Positions 46,766-58,999 are shown, counted from the stretch's first letter. The stretch: 64,000 nucleotides of DNA from Diphasiastrum complanatum (GCA_029204225.1 CM055098.1:6647746-6711745); one strand, 5' to 3'. Made by a program: numbers and translations. The notes: generated from the letters alone by a model not told the origin.

Positions 46766-47300
46766 TTATTGACATGTATATTTTGCTATACTTAATCTGA
46801 TAATAGTTCTATTTTGTTCTGCATTCAGATTTGTGTCAATTTTGCTATGCTTTTCTACATTTTGTCTGACTCATTATTGCTCAATCTGGTAATTTGTTCT
46901 TAGCAAATTACTATTAGTCTAGCTGTTGGCGACTAATATTTAGTCTTGTTTTTCATGACTAATTCGCTGCTGATTATCAGTCGAGCTCAATCGAGCTCTT
47001 CGTGAATCATTCGTGACTAATAATTTGTCTAGCTATTTGCAACAAATTATTCTTTTGATATTTTGTTGCTTAATATTTGGCTACATAATCAGATCGACCG
47101 TAATTTCTATCACTAACATTTTGTTCGTTTCTGATAGGCGTAGTCATGCTTAGGAAAAGAGTAATATAACTCATTCTACTGCGCATGAATACTTTTCGTT
47201 CGAGTTCGTTTATCATTCGAGTTTTGAGTTCGCTTATTTTCGTATTTGCTTCTTTTCGAGCTATTTTAGTTTCTCACACCCTCCTTCAACTTTCCCAACA
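46766..47300 (+). repeat. LTR A, distal part
   Basis: Homologous to 62300-62770 (TGTATATTTTGCTATACTTAATCTG, GGCGTAGTCATGCTTAGGAAAAG, TTTCCCAACA end). No PBS follows. Together with 54600-54944 it looks like one LTR A split by insertion of B2. Confidence 0.8.
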
Positions 47301-47302
47301 AG

Positions 47303-47595
47303 TACCAGTGTGTTGCTACACCTGCTGTTGTTGATTTGAAATTAAAATCTTCGGCTGATGCTGTTGTGCAGAAGGTTGATGTCATTGAAGCCAAACACTC
47401 AAAGATAGTTGACCAATCTTGGCCAAGTGATGTCGAGAAGTTATTTAAAGTGACTATGAGAAACAAAAGCTCCTCAAAACCTGATATGAAAGCATCTTCA
47501 AAGAAGCAGAGAAAGTCCTCGAAAAACAAATCTTTGAACAAGTCAATAACGAAGGAAGATCTCAAAGCTGATCCTGATTACGATCATGATGCTAC
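47303..47595 (+). other. Lys/Ser-rich open frame of unknown origin
   Basis: A frame open from before 47303 to the J junction encodes YQCVATPAVVDLKLKSSADA, VVQKVDVIEAKHSKIVDQSW, VEKLFKVTMRNKSSSK and a basic tail KKQRKSSKNKSLNKSITKED. No Copia or Gypsy hallmark. It could be a captured host exon or an unrecognised leader. It is cut at 47595 by Copia J. Confidence 0.35.
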
Positions 47596-47597
47596 AT

Positions 47598-48104
47598 GCA
47601 TGTGATTGGATGTAAGTGGGTATTCAGAATCAAGTATAATCATGATGGATCTATCAATAAGTATAAAGCAAGACTTTGTGCCAAAGGCTACTCACAGATC
47701 AAAGGTCTTGACTATGAAGACACCTTTGCACCGGTTGCAAAGATGGTAACAATTCGAATACTCATCTCTCTTGCATATTTTCACAAATGGACGTTTTATG
47801 GATCAAAAGGCTACTTTTGGAGCTAAAGTGTTATGCAGATGAAGATCTTCCAATTATCAAGAATGATAACATTTCTGCTCGGGCTCTTGCGAATAATACA
47901 GTCTTTCATGCAAGGAGCAAGCATATTGAAGTGGCTCATCATTTTGTAAGAGAAAAAGTCATTGGGAGAGAGATCTCATTGGAACATGTTTCATCTTTAG
48001 ATTGTGTTGCAGATCTTCTCACCAAACCTCTACTCAAGAATGTATTTATGAAGATGAGGTCAAACCTTGGCCTAATTTCAAAATCTATGTTGATAGGAAC
48101 ATAA
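47598..48104 (+). pseudogene. Copia J RT start and RNase H end (inverted piece)
   Basis: Begins [20 protein letters not shown], the motif that should follow TWELVEPP of the minus-strand piece ending at 40132. It continues [20 protein letters not shown] and [20 protein letters not shown], then an internal deletion near 47790 removes the rest of RT and joins directly to the RNase H end: [59 protein letters not shown]. The YxDD motif is absent. A purine tract (TTTTAAGGAGGAG) and the LTR follow. Confidence 0.88.
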
Positions 48105-48118
48105 ATTTTAAGGAGGAG

Positions 48119-48838
48119 TGTGAAGATTATTAAAATAACATCTTCCTATCTAGAGTTTGGGGCCATGTCCATGGTGATTTCCACTAAATTTCATGTTGCA
48201 CATAAAAGGAGTGTGAATTGAGCACATATTCCTCTAGTGTAGCTCGGATTTGAGTTAGATAGGTTCTATTTTGATGACATGCAGTAGTTTAGATAACATG
48301 CGAAGTCATACTTGCATGCAAGCCACATGCAATCAGTGCATGCAACATGCAAAGTACTTTCAATGATCTACACATGTCTAGGCAGGTCTATGAGATGGCA
48401 TGCAATACATGCAACATACATGCATGCAGTTACACATGTGGATCTCTAGTAGGTGAATTAGTTTAGTTAAGTGGACTTTCCATGCAACTCCACTGTAGGA
48501 ATTCGAGTCTCTCTCATGTAGGGAAAGCTGGGCATGATTTGCCATATTGTGAATATTGATATTTTGGTGTTTTGGACTCATTCTCTCTATGCCCAAGTTA
48601 TTCATGCTTGATTTTCTCTCTCTACTTGAGAGCAGTCTTTTTTTCCCATACTGAACACTTAGAATTATTTCGGACATTCATTTCTCATAGTTAAGAGTTA
48701 GATTTTTTCATCAGATGTATGCTCTTGTCTTAGATTTTTCAAGAATACTGTTCTTTGATCAATCTTGTGCAATCACAACACCTCCAATAAGATCTTGTAA
48801 GGTCTGTGGTGAAGTTCACATGTGCTAAAAACTTCACA
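48119..48838 (+). repeat. 3' LTR of Copia J, plus orientation
   Basis: 720 bp, the same length as the copy at 44178-44897, starting TGTGAAGATTATT and ending AACTTCACA. Followed by TCATG (48839-48843) and then the rest of LTR K. Confidence 0.9.
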
Positions 48839-48843
48839 TCATG

Positions 48844-49082
48844 CTACACAGTAACATCGACAGAAAACACTCTCCACGCCAAGCTCATGTAGCAACTGTA
48901 TTTCTCAAAATGAAATTACACTGTACATATAATTGTTCACTTAGGCAACCCATGCATGACCCAGGTTGCCGTTGTCGGGACGTGTATCCCATTGACTTGC
49001 CTCGTGGCAAGGCCAACTGATCCTTATCGACTGAGAGGACTCATAGTACAGTAGCACAGTAATTCTACTTTAATTCTAACTC
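48844..49082 (-). repeat. 3' LTR of Copia K, proximal part
   Basis: Shares CAGAAAACACTCTCCAC, GTAGCAACTGTATTTCTC and TACTTTAATTCTAAC with the 5' copy at 53067-53314. On the minus strand it follows the purine tract AAGGGAGAGAG. Copia J is inserted near its distal end. Confidence 0.85.
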
Positions 49083-49628
49083 TCTCCCTTAGAGTAGAGT
49101 CTACTTTTTTTACAGTCATATACATAGCCTTAAGTCAACAAACTTTAAGTATAGAAAGCTTTGATCTAAACTTATCAAACTTTTCTTCAACAAGTGACTT
49201 AGTGAAAATATCAGCTAGTTGTTCTTCGTACTACAATGAACAACATGAATTTCACAACTCAGCAGCCTCTCACGTATAAAGTGATACTGAATCTCAATGT
49301 GTTTGGTTCTTACATGGAACACTGGATTCTTTGCTAGCTGAATGGCACTCTGACTATCGCTATGTACAGTTGTGGGATTTTTCTGCTTCATGCCAACTTC
49401 TTCCAAGATTTTTCTCAACCATATAGCTTCTTGTGCTACACTATACATTGCCTTATACTCTGCTTCTGTGGTGGATAGAGCAATTGAACTTTGCTTCTTA
49501 CTAGACCAGGAAAAGCAACTACCACAAAACTAGAATACATACCCTATGGTGGATCTACGATCATCATAGTCACCTCCCCAATCCGCATCCACATAGCCAC
49601 AAAACTCAGGTAAACCATCATGTTTCCT
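49083..49628 (-). pseudogene. Copia K RNase H, broken
   Basis: Minus strand: GYVDADWGGDYDDRRST, SWSSKKQSSIALSTTEAEY, SVAQEAIWLRKILEE, HSDSQSAIQLAKNP and RTKHIEIQYHFIRE. A TAA at 49629 separates it from RT, and a TAG near 49536 stands where a Gln fits. Ends near 49215, about 130 bp before its LTR. Confidence 0.85.
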
Positions 49629-50690
49629 TTAAATCAAGCCATAATTTGAAGTGCCTTTTACATAACACAAAATGTGCTTAGTTGCCTTCCAATGCGTTTC
49701 CGTAGGTGCTGTCATAAACTGACTTACAATACCAACATCATAGCATATATCTGGTCTAGTCATGGTAAGGTAAATCAAGCTCCCTACTAACTGCCTATAC
49801 AGCGTAGCATCAAATGACTGTGACTCATTAAGCTTGGAAAGCTTTTTACTTGGTTCAATAGGAGTATTCACTAGTTTGCAATCCTGCAACCTAAACCTGT
49901 GCAGCAACTCTTTGACATACTTCACCTGTGTTAAACCCACTTCGTGTCCTTTTTGCCACAGCTCTACTCCAAGGCAATAATGCATCAGGCTGAGATCTGT
50001 CATCTCGAATTGTTCCATGAGGTCTTTCTTGATCACGTCTATCATCTCTTGATTATTTCCAATAATAATCAAGTCATCAACATAAAGAGCAATCAAAGCA
50101 ACCATACCATCAAAGCATAAGACATATAGATTTGGATCACAATGTGTTCTCACCATTTCCTTTGAATGAAAGTAGGCATCAATCCTGCTATACCATGCAC
50201 GTGGTGCCTGTTTAAGACCATAAAGCACTTTCTTAAAGCGACATACTTTATTCTCCTGCCCTTTCGCTACAAAGCCTTCATGTTGATCCATGAACACCTC
50301 TTCTTCTAACTCACCATTTAGAAAAGAAGATTTCACATCCATTTGATGCAAAGGCCAACCAAAATGTGAAACTGAAGCAACAAGTAGACGTAGAGTATTC
50401 CACTTACATACTGGCGCAAAGGTCTCCTCATAGTTGATGCCTTTAATTTGTGCATACCCTTTGATCACCAATCTTGCCTTGTGCTTTGCTATACTACCAT
50501 CTGCATGGTACTTAGTCCTGTATACCCATTTGAAACCAATGGGTTTCTTGCCAACTGGTGGTTCTACTAAGTCCCATGTGCTATGCTTAGCAATTGACTC
50601 CATCTCCTCTCCCATGGCCTTGACCCAAATGTCATCGTCCTTTGGCATCCTCGTCTTCATACATCTTGGATTCATCAAAGATAACATCAC
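49629..50690 (-). CDS. Copia K reverse transcriptase
   Basis: 353-codon open frame covering nearly the whole RT: TWDLVEPPVGKKPIGFKWVY, YHADGSIAKHKARLVIKGYA, FAPVCKWNTLRLLVASV, MDVKSSFLNGELEEEVFMDQ, VLYGLKQAPRAWYSRIDAYF, active site ALYVDDLIIIGNN intact near 50070, MTDLSLMHYCLGVEL, YRQLVGSLIYLTMTRPDICY and HWKATKHILCYVKGT. It would synthesise DNA from element RNA. The frame ends at a TAA just before RNase H. Among the best preserved domains here. Confidence 0.9.
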   Translation of the reverse strand: MMLSLMNPRCMKTRMPKDDDIWVKAMGEEMESIAKHSTWDLVEPPVGKKPIGFKWVYRTKYHADGSIAKHKARLVIKGYAQIKGINYEETFAPVCKWNTLRLLVASVSHFGWPLHQMDVKSSFLNGELEEEVFMDQHEGFVAKGQENKVCRFKKVLYGLKQAPRAWYSRIDAYFHSKEMVRTHCDPNLYVLCFDGMVALIALYVDDLIIIGNNQEMIDVIKKDLMEQFEMTDLSLMHYCLGVELWQKGHEVGLTQVKYVKELLHRFRLQDCKLVNTPIEPSKKLSKLNESQSFDATLYRQLVGSLIYLTMTRPDICYDVGIVSQFMTAPTETHWKATKHILCYVKGTSNYGLI

Positions 50691-51324
50691 GGCTTACATG
50701 GATTTTGTTTTCCACTGGATCAAAACATCTATAGTACTTTACACGATCATCATATCCTAGGAATATACACTTGATAGCTTTTGCATCAAGTTTATGTCTC
50801 TTTTCCTTAGGAATGTGTACAAAGGCCTTACATCCAAAGATTCGCAAGTGGTTTGCCTTTAGCTTCTTCTTCATGAATGCTTCCTCAAGTGTTATCTTCA
50901 GTATGGCAATGGTAGGACTTCTATTTTGAAGATAGACTGTCGTATTGCATGCTTCTGACCAGAAATCTTTTGGTAGTTTCATTTCAGCTAGCATAGATCT
51001 GGCACTTTTCACAATCGTACGATTCTTGTGCTCAGCTACACCATTGAGAGCAAGAGTATGAGCTTGCGTAAATTGTCTTTTGATTCCACATTGATCACAA
51101 AGATCATTGAAGTCATTAGACTTGTACTCACCTCCACTATCTGATCTTAGGACTTTGATCTTCCTACCTGTCTGATTTTCGACCAATGCTTTGAAGCTCT
51201 TGAAATTGTCAAATGCATCCGATTTTTTCTTCAAGAAGTAGATCCACGTCTTACGTGACATATCGTCAATAAAGATCATGAAATAGAAGGCTTTACCTGA
51301 GGACATGGTCCTCATAGGCCACAT
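50632..51324 (-). pseudogene. Copia K integrase core and tail
   Basis: Continuous frame with FIDDMSRKTWIYFLKKKSDA, KVLRSDSGGEYKSNDFNDLC near 51140 and GVAEHKNRTIVKSARSM near 51020. With the first Asp (LIHTDLCG near 51325, in the previous frame) all three catalytic residues are present. The tail gives FGCKAFVHIPKEKRHKLDAK and SRDVIFDESKMY. Frame changes at 51315 and 50640 cut it from its neighbours. Confidence 0.88.
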
Positions 51325-51995
51325 AAATCTGTGTGGATCAAATTCATGATGTTCTTTGCCCTTGCAACACTACCTTTATTGAACTTCTCTCGATGCTGCT
51401 TCCCATATACACATGATTCACACATCGATTTCAAGTGGTCTTCTATAGTAGGCAATCTTGTTACCATCTCAAATTTTCTCATCAAACTGAGGCTTCCTAA
51501 GTTCAAGTGACCAAGCCTCTTATGCCACAACTCAATTTGCGATGGAATGGACGATACGAGTCCATGTTGCCCCTTGATTGTAGCATTCAACCTGTACAAT
51601 TTTGTATTGGGCTCCCTTACTCCATCCACAATAACTTTGAACTTTTGGTTCACATCCTTCACAAAGCAACGATCATGGGCAAATTCTACTTTCAGCTTTT
51701 GATCAGTAATGACTCCAACAAAAAGTAGATTTTTCTTCAAACCTAGTACGTAAAGTACCTCCCTGATCATCCTAATTTTTCCATCAAGTAGTTGGATTGA
51801 AACAATGCCTATCCCCTTGATCTTGCACACATCACCATTTGATTGTGAGACAAACATTCCACTATTTAGCACTTTCAAGCTACTGAACCAATTCTTGTTA
51901 CCTGTCATGTATCTTGTGGCCAAATCGACGTTGCCTTCCGAAATGCACTCAGTCTTCAACTCCCAACTACGTGCCCAGTGGAATGGTGAAATCAT
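51312..51995 (-). pseudogene. Copia K protease remnant and pre-integrase
   Basis: Pre-integrase motif ELWHKRLGHLNLGSLSLM...CESCVYGKQHREKF is intact near 51520-51400. Upstream, the protease active site (normally DSGATxHM) has collapsed to VDLATRYMTGNKNWF near 51910, losing Ser-Gly. VLYVLGLKKNLLFVGVITDQ and FKVIVDG follow. No gag is found upstream. Confidence 0.82.
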
Positions 51996-52000
51996 TTTTG

Positions 52001-53053
52001 GCGCACTCCAAACACTTTCTCTGCTGCAATCACTCTATTTTGCTATACCTACTTGTAGGTACAATTTGGGTGCCCTTTGTTTGGAGGTTATAGCCTTTTG
52101 TTTGGGTCAAAACGGACAAATGACCCAAAAATAGGGATTTTTCTTGTTTTTGAATTGTTTTTTGACCTTGAAGAAACTTCACACTTCACTTGTGAAGGGA
52201 CCCAACTCAACTTTCACTTTGAAAATCTTTAATGAAATTGCAATGTGAATTGCATTTCAGTTCTTCAGGACCCACTTAAACCTTCATCCAACGATTCTTT
52301 CAATCCAACGGCCTTTATTGTACACAATCCCCACCGTGGATACACAATCTCCTCAATCTGACGGTTCTAAGCACTTTTGTGCACTGATGGAAGCTCTTGC
52401 AAATGTTGTCCACTTCAAAATGCTACGCGTTTCTCTTGGTTGTGTGAACAGGCCCGCGACCTCCTCCATCTCTCTCTCTTCCATAGGTTGTAGCTATGGC
52501 TGCCACCCAAAATGCCTATGGCTCTACGGATGAAGCGTGGCTGTCCATGACCATTTAAAATCTTCTAGAACTGATCAAGGCGCCCTCCTCTGGATTCTCA
52601 CAGCTTCCAAAATGATCTAGAATGGAGAGAAAGTTCTGATTTTGTGCTCCCAAACCCCAGACCAGGGTTTTTCACACAAATCTATTCTTGGCTTCCTATT
52701 CACAATGTTCTGATAGGCCTATCCTCTTGCTCTGAGGTAGTCCTATTGCTGGAAATATGATGTTTGAATCCGTTTGTCAAACGGTGTCCGATTGAGTGCA
52801 CACTGACTGCAAACACCAAATAGCCTTCCTTCGAAATTTCAAAATTCTGTTTGTTGAGGTTCTGATTCAGCCAACAACTCTTGTCTCTGAATTCTCACAC
52901 AGTCTCAAGCTCACCAAGCTTCTGTGTGCTAAACTCTCTGCACCAGTACTTCTCCTTCCATCTTCAACCCACCGTAAACCCCGAACTCTCATAAGACAGT
53001 TCTCCCAAGGCTCTCTTCAACGGTGATGATGTACTGTTTACACTCCCTGTACG
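52001..53053 (-). other. Copia K 5' internal region without gag
   Basis: About 1 kb between the PBS and the protease. No gag motif in any frame. It contains CT-rich runs (CCTCCATCTCTCTCTCTTCC near 52465) and ordinary mixed sequence. Either gag was deleted or replaced, or foreign sequence was captured. Confidence 0.4.
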
Positions 53054-53065
53054 GCTCTGATATCA
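53054..53065 (-). other. Copia K primer-binding site, one mismatch
   Basis: TGATATCAGAGC on the minus strand, differing from TGGTATCAGAGC at one base. Confidence 0.75.
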
Positions 53066-53066
53066 G

Positions 53067-53314
53067 CTTAGAATTTGCTTCGAACAGGAACACAGAAAAC
53101 ACTCTCCACACCAAGCTCACGTAGCAACTGTATTTCTCAAAATGAAATTACACTGTACATATAGTTGTTCACTCAAGCAACTCATGCATGACCTAGGTTG
53201 TCGTTGGCGGGACGCGTGTCTTGTCGACTTGCCTTCTGGCAAGGCCAACTAATCCTTATCAACTAATAGGACCCACAGTACAGTAGCACAGTGATTCTAC
53301 TTTAATTCTAACCA
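53067..53314 (-). repeat. 5' LTR of Copia K
   Basis: A short LTR of 248 bp. The minus strand starts TGGTTAGAATTAAAG at 53314 and ends CAAATTCTAAG at 53067. The flank GCTCT (53315-53319, AGAGC on the minus strand) matches TGAGC at 44933-44937 in 4 of 5 bases, once the inversion is allowed for. Confidence 0.82.
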
Positions 53315-54590
53315 GCTCTTCCTTAAGTAGCACACTTTTTGCTCCTCACCAACCTTGATGAAGCCCTCGGATTGCATCATGTAGATTTCCTCTTCTAAGA
53401 AGCCATTCAAGAAAGCATTTGTCACATCCATTTGGTAGAGATCCCACTTGAATAAAAAAGCAAGGCAAATGATTAATCTAATAGTTACAAGCTTAGCTAC
53501 AGGTGCAAATGTTTCTTCATAATCCAATTCTTTTACTTGAAGAAATCCTTTAGCATCAAGCCTAGCCTTGTACTTACTAATAGATCCATCTTGATTGTAC
53601 TTTATTCTATAAATCCACTTACATGCAAGTGGCTTGCTCTTGGAAGATTTACAAGATTCCAAGTATGATTTTCTTCTAATGCATCATACTCTACTTGCAT
53701 TGCATCTCTCCAAACTTTAGATCTATATGCTTCTTCAAAAGATGATGGTTCTTCAAGCAATGTAACTAAGGAGTAAGAGGTAGAAGATGTAGAGTCTTAC
53801 TTTTGTTTTTCTTTGTCCACATAGGTGAGCCTTGAGGGCTCGACCTTGCTTCTTGTTGATCTCCTCGGCCCCCTTTAGCTAGGATCTTTGTCTCCATCCT
53901 CGGGTTTGTCAAGATCCTTCTCGAGTTTGTCAAGTTCCTCCTCTGGTTTGTAAAGATCTTCAATGCACAATGGATTAGATCCATTAGACAAGCTTTTAGC
54001 AAATTGTGACTCATCAAAAAGTACATCCTTGCTTACCTTTACTTTCTTGGATATAGGATCATATATCCTATAGCCCTTGCTATTTTCTCCATAGCCAACA
54101 AAAATCCCTTTGAAGGAGGTAGCATCTTCCTTCCTTCTTGTCTCCAAAGGGATGTGGACATAACAAATACATCCAAAGATTTTAAAATCTTTTACATTGG
54201 ACTTACCAAACAAAGCTTGATATGGTGAGATCCCATCAATAGCACTACTAGGAAGTCTATTACACAAGTAATTAGCACAAGTTATAACTTCTCCCCAAAA
54301 TGAGATGGGAAGTGATGCATCAAGTTTTAAGGACTTTGCACATTCACATAGACTCCTATTTTTTCTCTCGGCCACCCCATTTTATTGGGGGGTGTAGGAA
54401 CAAGTGTATTGCAATTTAATGCCATTGATCTCACAAAAGTCTTTCATTTTATTGGAGGTGTACTCTCCTCCATTATCACATCTTAGTGCCTTGATGGAAG
54501 TACTAAGTTGCTTTTCAACTAGAGACTTGAACTTAATGAAAGCTTCATATGCAAGACTTTTCTTTGATAGTAACTCAATCAAGAATCAAT
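53315..54590 (-). pseudogene. Copia B2 integrase and RT front half
   Basis: Minus strand from 54582: KKSLAYEAFIKFKSLVEKQL, KALRCDNGGEYTSNKMKDF, TAA at 54382-54384 within the TPQQNG motif (CAA expected), GVAERKNRSLCECAKS, FGCICYVHIPLETRRKEDA, GIFVGYGENSKGYRIYD, SKDVLFDESQFA; a linker with repeated LDKLEKDLDKPED; then RT CKWIYRIKYNQDGSISKYKA, FAPVAKLVTIRLIICLAFLF, MDVTNAFLNGFLEEEIYMMQ and VCYLRKS, where LTR K interrupts it. The next codons (LYGLKQAPRAWY) are at 44940. The 5' part (gag, protease) is lost at 54590. Confidence 0.88.
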
Positions 54591-54599
54591 GCGCATGGC

Positions 54600-54944
54600 A
54601 TCTGCTTCGTCTATCTCTGATAAGTTTCTAAGGCTATTATTTTCACACAAACTCTAGAATACGCAAGTGGTATTCAATATATACACAATTTTATAGGTGT
54701 GCAGATGAAGAAAGTATAAAGTAGATGTGTTGTTTGTAAGAGATCGTGGGTGGCTGCTATCATTGTCAAATCTGTTAACACAGCTACATGGGATGAGCGT
54801 GAGAAGGCCGTGACGTCAGCCTTTGCTGAAATGAATGTTGGTGAAGGTGCCTCACTTTTCCTAGGGCACCTTCGGTATTTTGTAAGACAATGTCACCTTT
54901 TTCGCCTGTCACAAATCACGTGGAAAAACACACCGTATACCCTA
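54600..54944 (-). repeat. LTR A fragment
   Basis: Matches 61955-62215 in reverse (ACTTATCAGAGATAGACGAAG, GAGATCGTGGGTGGCTGCTATC, GGATGAGCGTGAGAAGGCCG) and includes the extra GACAATGTCACCTTTTTCGCC motif seen in the solo copy. The right edge fades into telomere-like repeats. Confidence 0.8.
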
Positions 54945-55745
54945 CGCCCTAAGCCCTAGACCCTAAACCCTAGATTGTAAACCCTAAGCCCTTAACCCTA
55001 AATGCTAAATCCTAAATCCTAAGCCCTAAGCCTTAAATTTTAAACCCTAAATCTTACACCCTAAACCCTTGGCCCTTAACTGTAAACCCTAAGCCCTAAA
55101 TCCTAAGCCCTTAGACTAAATCCTAAACCTTAAATCCTAGACCCTAAATCCTAAATTTTTAAACCTTAGCCATAGATCCTAAACCTACTCCCTTGGCCCT
55201 TAGCCTTTGGTCATTTCTCCTTCGCCATTGGCCATTCGACCTTCATCCTTAGCCCTTGGTCCTAAGCCCTAAACCCTAAACGCTAAAGCCTTAACCCTAA
55301 CCTTTAAGCCCTAAACTCTAAACCCTAAGCCCTAAGGCCTAAGGCCTAAACCCTAAATAGTAAACCCTAGATCCTAAACCCTAAATCCAAATCCTAAACC
55401 CTAAGCCCTAAATTGTAAACCCTAAAATCTAAACTGTAAACCCTAAACCCTAAGCGCTTAGCCCTAAATCCTAAGCCTTAAATCCTAAGCCCTAAATCCT
55501 AAATCCTTAAACCTTAGCCCTAAACCCTAAATCCTTCTACCTTGGCCCTTAGCCTTTAGTCATTTGTCCTTCGCCATTGGCCATTAGCCCTTCATCCTTA
55601 GCCCTTGGTCCTTGGCCCTTGTTCCTTAGCCTTTGATCGTTAGCCCTAATCCTTCTCCCTTGGACCTTAACCCTTGGCCCTTGGCTTGTCCCTTTACCTT
55701 TAATCCTTAATCTTTGGTCCTTAGTTGTTGGCCCTTAGCATATAA
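54945..55745. repeat. Degenerate telomere-like array, CCCTAAA strand
   Basis: About 800 bp of CCCTAAA and variants CCCTAAG, CCTAAAT and, further right, CCCTTGG/CCCTTAG. Plant telomeres use TTTAGGG, whose complement is CCCTAAA. The decay pattern shows an old interstitial array. Confidence 0.92.
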
Positions 55746-55864
<119 letters not shown>

Positions 55865-55975
55865 TATTAATGTCTTTTCCATGCCAAAAGGCATATAAGA
55901 CTAAAGAGGTAGTAGAACAGAGTAAATGGAACTCGGATGGGACAATGATGTCAACAGAAAACTAGACTAAAACTA

Positions 55976-55978
<3 letters not shown>

Positions 55979-56042
<64 letters not shown>
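55979..56042. repeat. (GA)n microsatellite
   Basis: 64 bp of pure GA between the two telomere-like arrays. The interval 55862-55978 has no gene. Confidence 0.95.
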
Positions 56043-56045
<3 letters not shown>

Positions 56046-56267
56046 GTTAATGGGGGAGAGAGAAATCTTTTGTACATATACATGCGAGATATATATGAGA
56101 AGATGCACCCTCCCCATACAAAAAAAAAACTTACAATAAAAAAGTGTGTCAAAATAGGATGTATAGGTGCACACCCCATACATCCCCTCACCTCATGCAT
56201 ATGCATGGGGTGTAAAATTAAACCATTGTATATATTATAATATCCATGTTAAAGGTGTGTGAGAGGT

Positions 56268-57338
<1,071 letters not shown>

Positions 57339-57433
57339 TATCAACATCTTTTGGGCACCTGTGGGTACATTGTGGGTCTTGTGAATCAAGTTTCACATTG
57401 GGCATTTCATAGCCCCAGAGTCTGTTAGGATCC

Positions 57434-57715
57434 CCGCTCTTCACGAATAATTCGCGATTGATAACTTATCTTTATGATGTTTTGTTGCTTAATGTTTGGC
57501 TACGTAATCAGATCGAACGTGATTTCTATCACTAACGTTCTGTTCGAGTCTGATAGGCGTAGTCATGCTTAGGGAAAGAGTGAGATAGCTCATTCCGCTA
57601 CGCACGAATACTTTCCATTCGAGTTCATTTCTTTTTCTAGTTTCGAGTTCGTTTCTTTTCGTGTTCGTTTCTTTTCGAACTATTTTCATTTCTCACACAC
57701 CCTCTTTTTCCAACA
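57434..57715 (+). repeat. 5' LTR of Copia N1, truncated
   Basis: Matches the last 280 bp of LTR A (62488-62770), ending CTTTTTCCAACA. The first two thirds are missing; the sequence to the left is unrelated. Confidence 0.85.
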
Positions 57716-57727
57716 TGGTATCAGAGC
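57716..57727 (+). other. Copia N1 primer-binding site (tRNA-iMet)
   Basis: TGGTATCAGAGC immediately after the LTR end. Confidence 0.9.
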
Positions 57728-57869
57728 TATTTTCGTAGCTTGATAAGCTTCCAGAGTAACAAGACTCTACTAGCCGATAGAGTAATTGTCTTCTTGTTCT
57801 GTAATTTTTCACCGGATTTTCATACTTAAGTCACTGATAGGTTTCCTATCACCTAGACTAATCTTCTAC

Positions 57870-58999
57870 ATGGATTCCCAAGGGAAAGCCAGTCCTATCA
57901 TGGACAAGCTTGATGGAGGCAATTATCATCTATGAAAATTTAAGATGAAAACAGTGCTAATGGCTAAGGAATTATATGACGTTGTTACGGGTGCAGAAGG
58001 AAAACCCGAAGCAGACGACGTAAGAATCGCCAGATGGAAGCTGAAGGACGGAATGGCTTTCACTCTGATCATCCTCAACATTTTGGATACCCAGATTGGC
58101 CATGTATATGATGCCCAGACATCCAAAGAAGTCTGGGACATCTTGAGCACACTATATGAAGTGCGAGATATAGCTTCCAGGCTACATCTCAAAAAGAAAT
58201 TTTACTCCCTCAAGATGGCGAATGGTGATTTCCTGCAGAATCACATCAACCAATTAAAGAACCTACTGAAGTAAATGGTTGCTGTCGGATCTATCATAAA
58301 CAATCAAGACGCAGTGATGCAACTGCTTACAAGCCTGCCAATCTCATACAACAATTGGGTGATGATCATCACGACACATTTAGAACTGACTCTTTCGAGA
58401 GTCATTACAATGTTTTGCAGGAAGACACGCAGAAGAACGAAGCCTCAAGTTCCTCACCTGACTCTCACGCCTTGTACACCAACAACAGCACGACTAAGCA
58501 GAAGAAGAAGAAAGGCCCAAAGCAATCAAAGCAAGACCAAAAACCAGCACATCACAAGGAACAATCGAATCCGCAGACAAAGAAGAATTTGTTTTGTAGA
58601 TACTGCAAGCAAAACAACTACGAAATTCAAGACTGCCAAATATTACAAGCTAAGAACAACAACAAGGGAAAGTCGAATCAATTGGTAAATGCAGCTACAA
58701 AAGCTCCACAGCCTATTCAAGAAGCGGATCATGATGTCTTCATGACCAGCCATCAAGGAGCATTCAACGACAGTTCTTGGTTTCTGGATTCTAGTGCCAC
58801 TCAGCATATGACCAGTCTCATTGGATGTTTCGAGTGCTATACACCCTACAGTACCAATAAATATGTTCACCTTGGTGACAATAGCACACAAGCCATTAAA
58901 GTTGAAGGTACTATAAGATTAAGCTTTGCAAATGATCAATCTAAGCTACTTTTTAAAGTCCTGTATGTACCAAATTTATCTATGAATCTGCTCTCTTAA
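57870..58999 (+). pseudogene. Copia N1 gag and protease
   Basis: The start codon at 57870 (MDSQGKASPIMDKLDGGNYH) is shared with N2. Gag: LMAKELYDVVTGAEGKPEAD, KEVWDILSTLYEVRDIASRL, DAVMQLLTSLPISYNNW. TGA at 57933 (TGG in N2) and TAA at 58272 (CAA in N2); frameshift near 58410. The knuckle near 58600 reads CRYCKQNNYEIQDC with His changed to Tyr. The protease active site near 58785 is DSSATQHM, with the family's Gly changed to Ser. The frame stops with TAA at 58997. Both RNA-binding and protease functions are lost. Confidence 0.88.
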
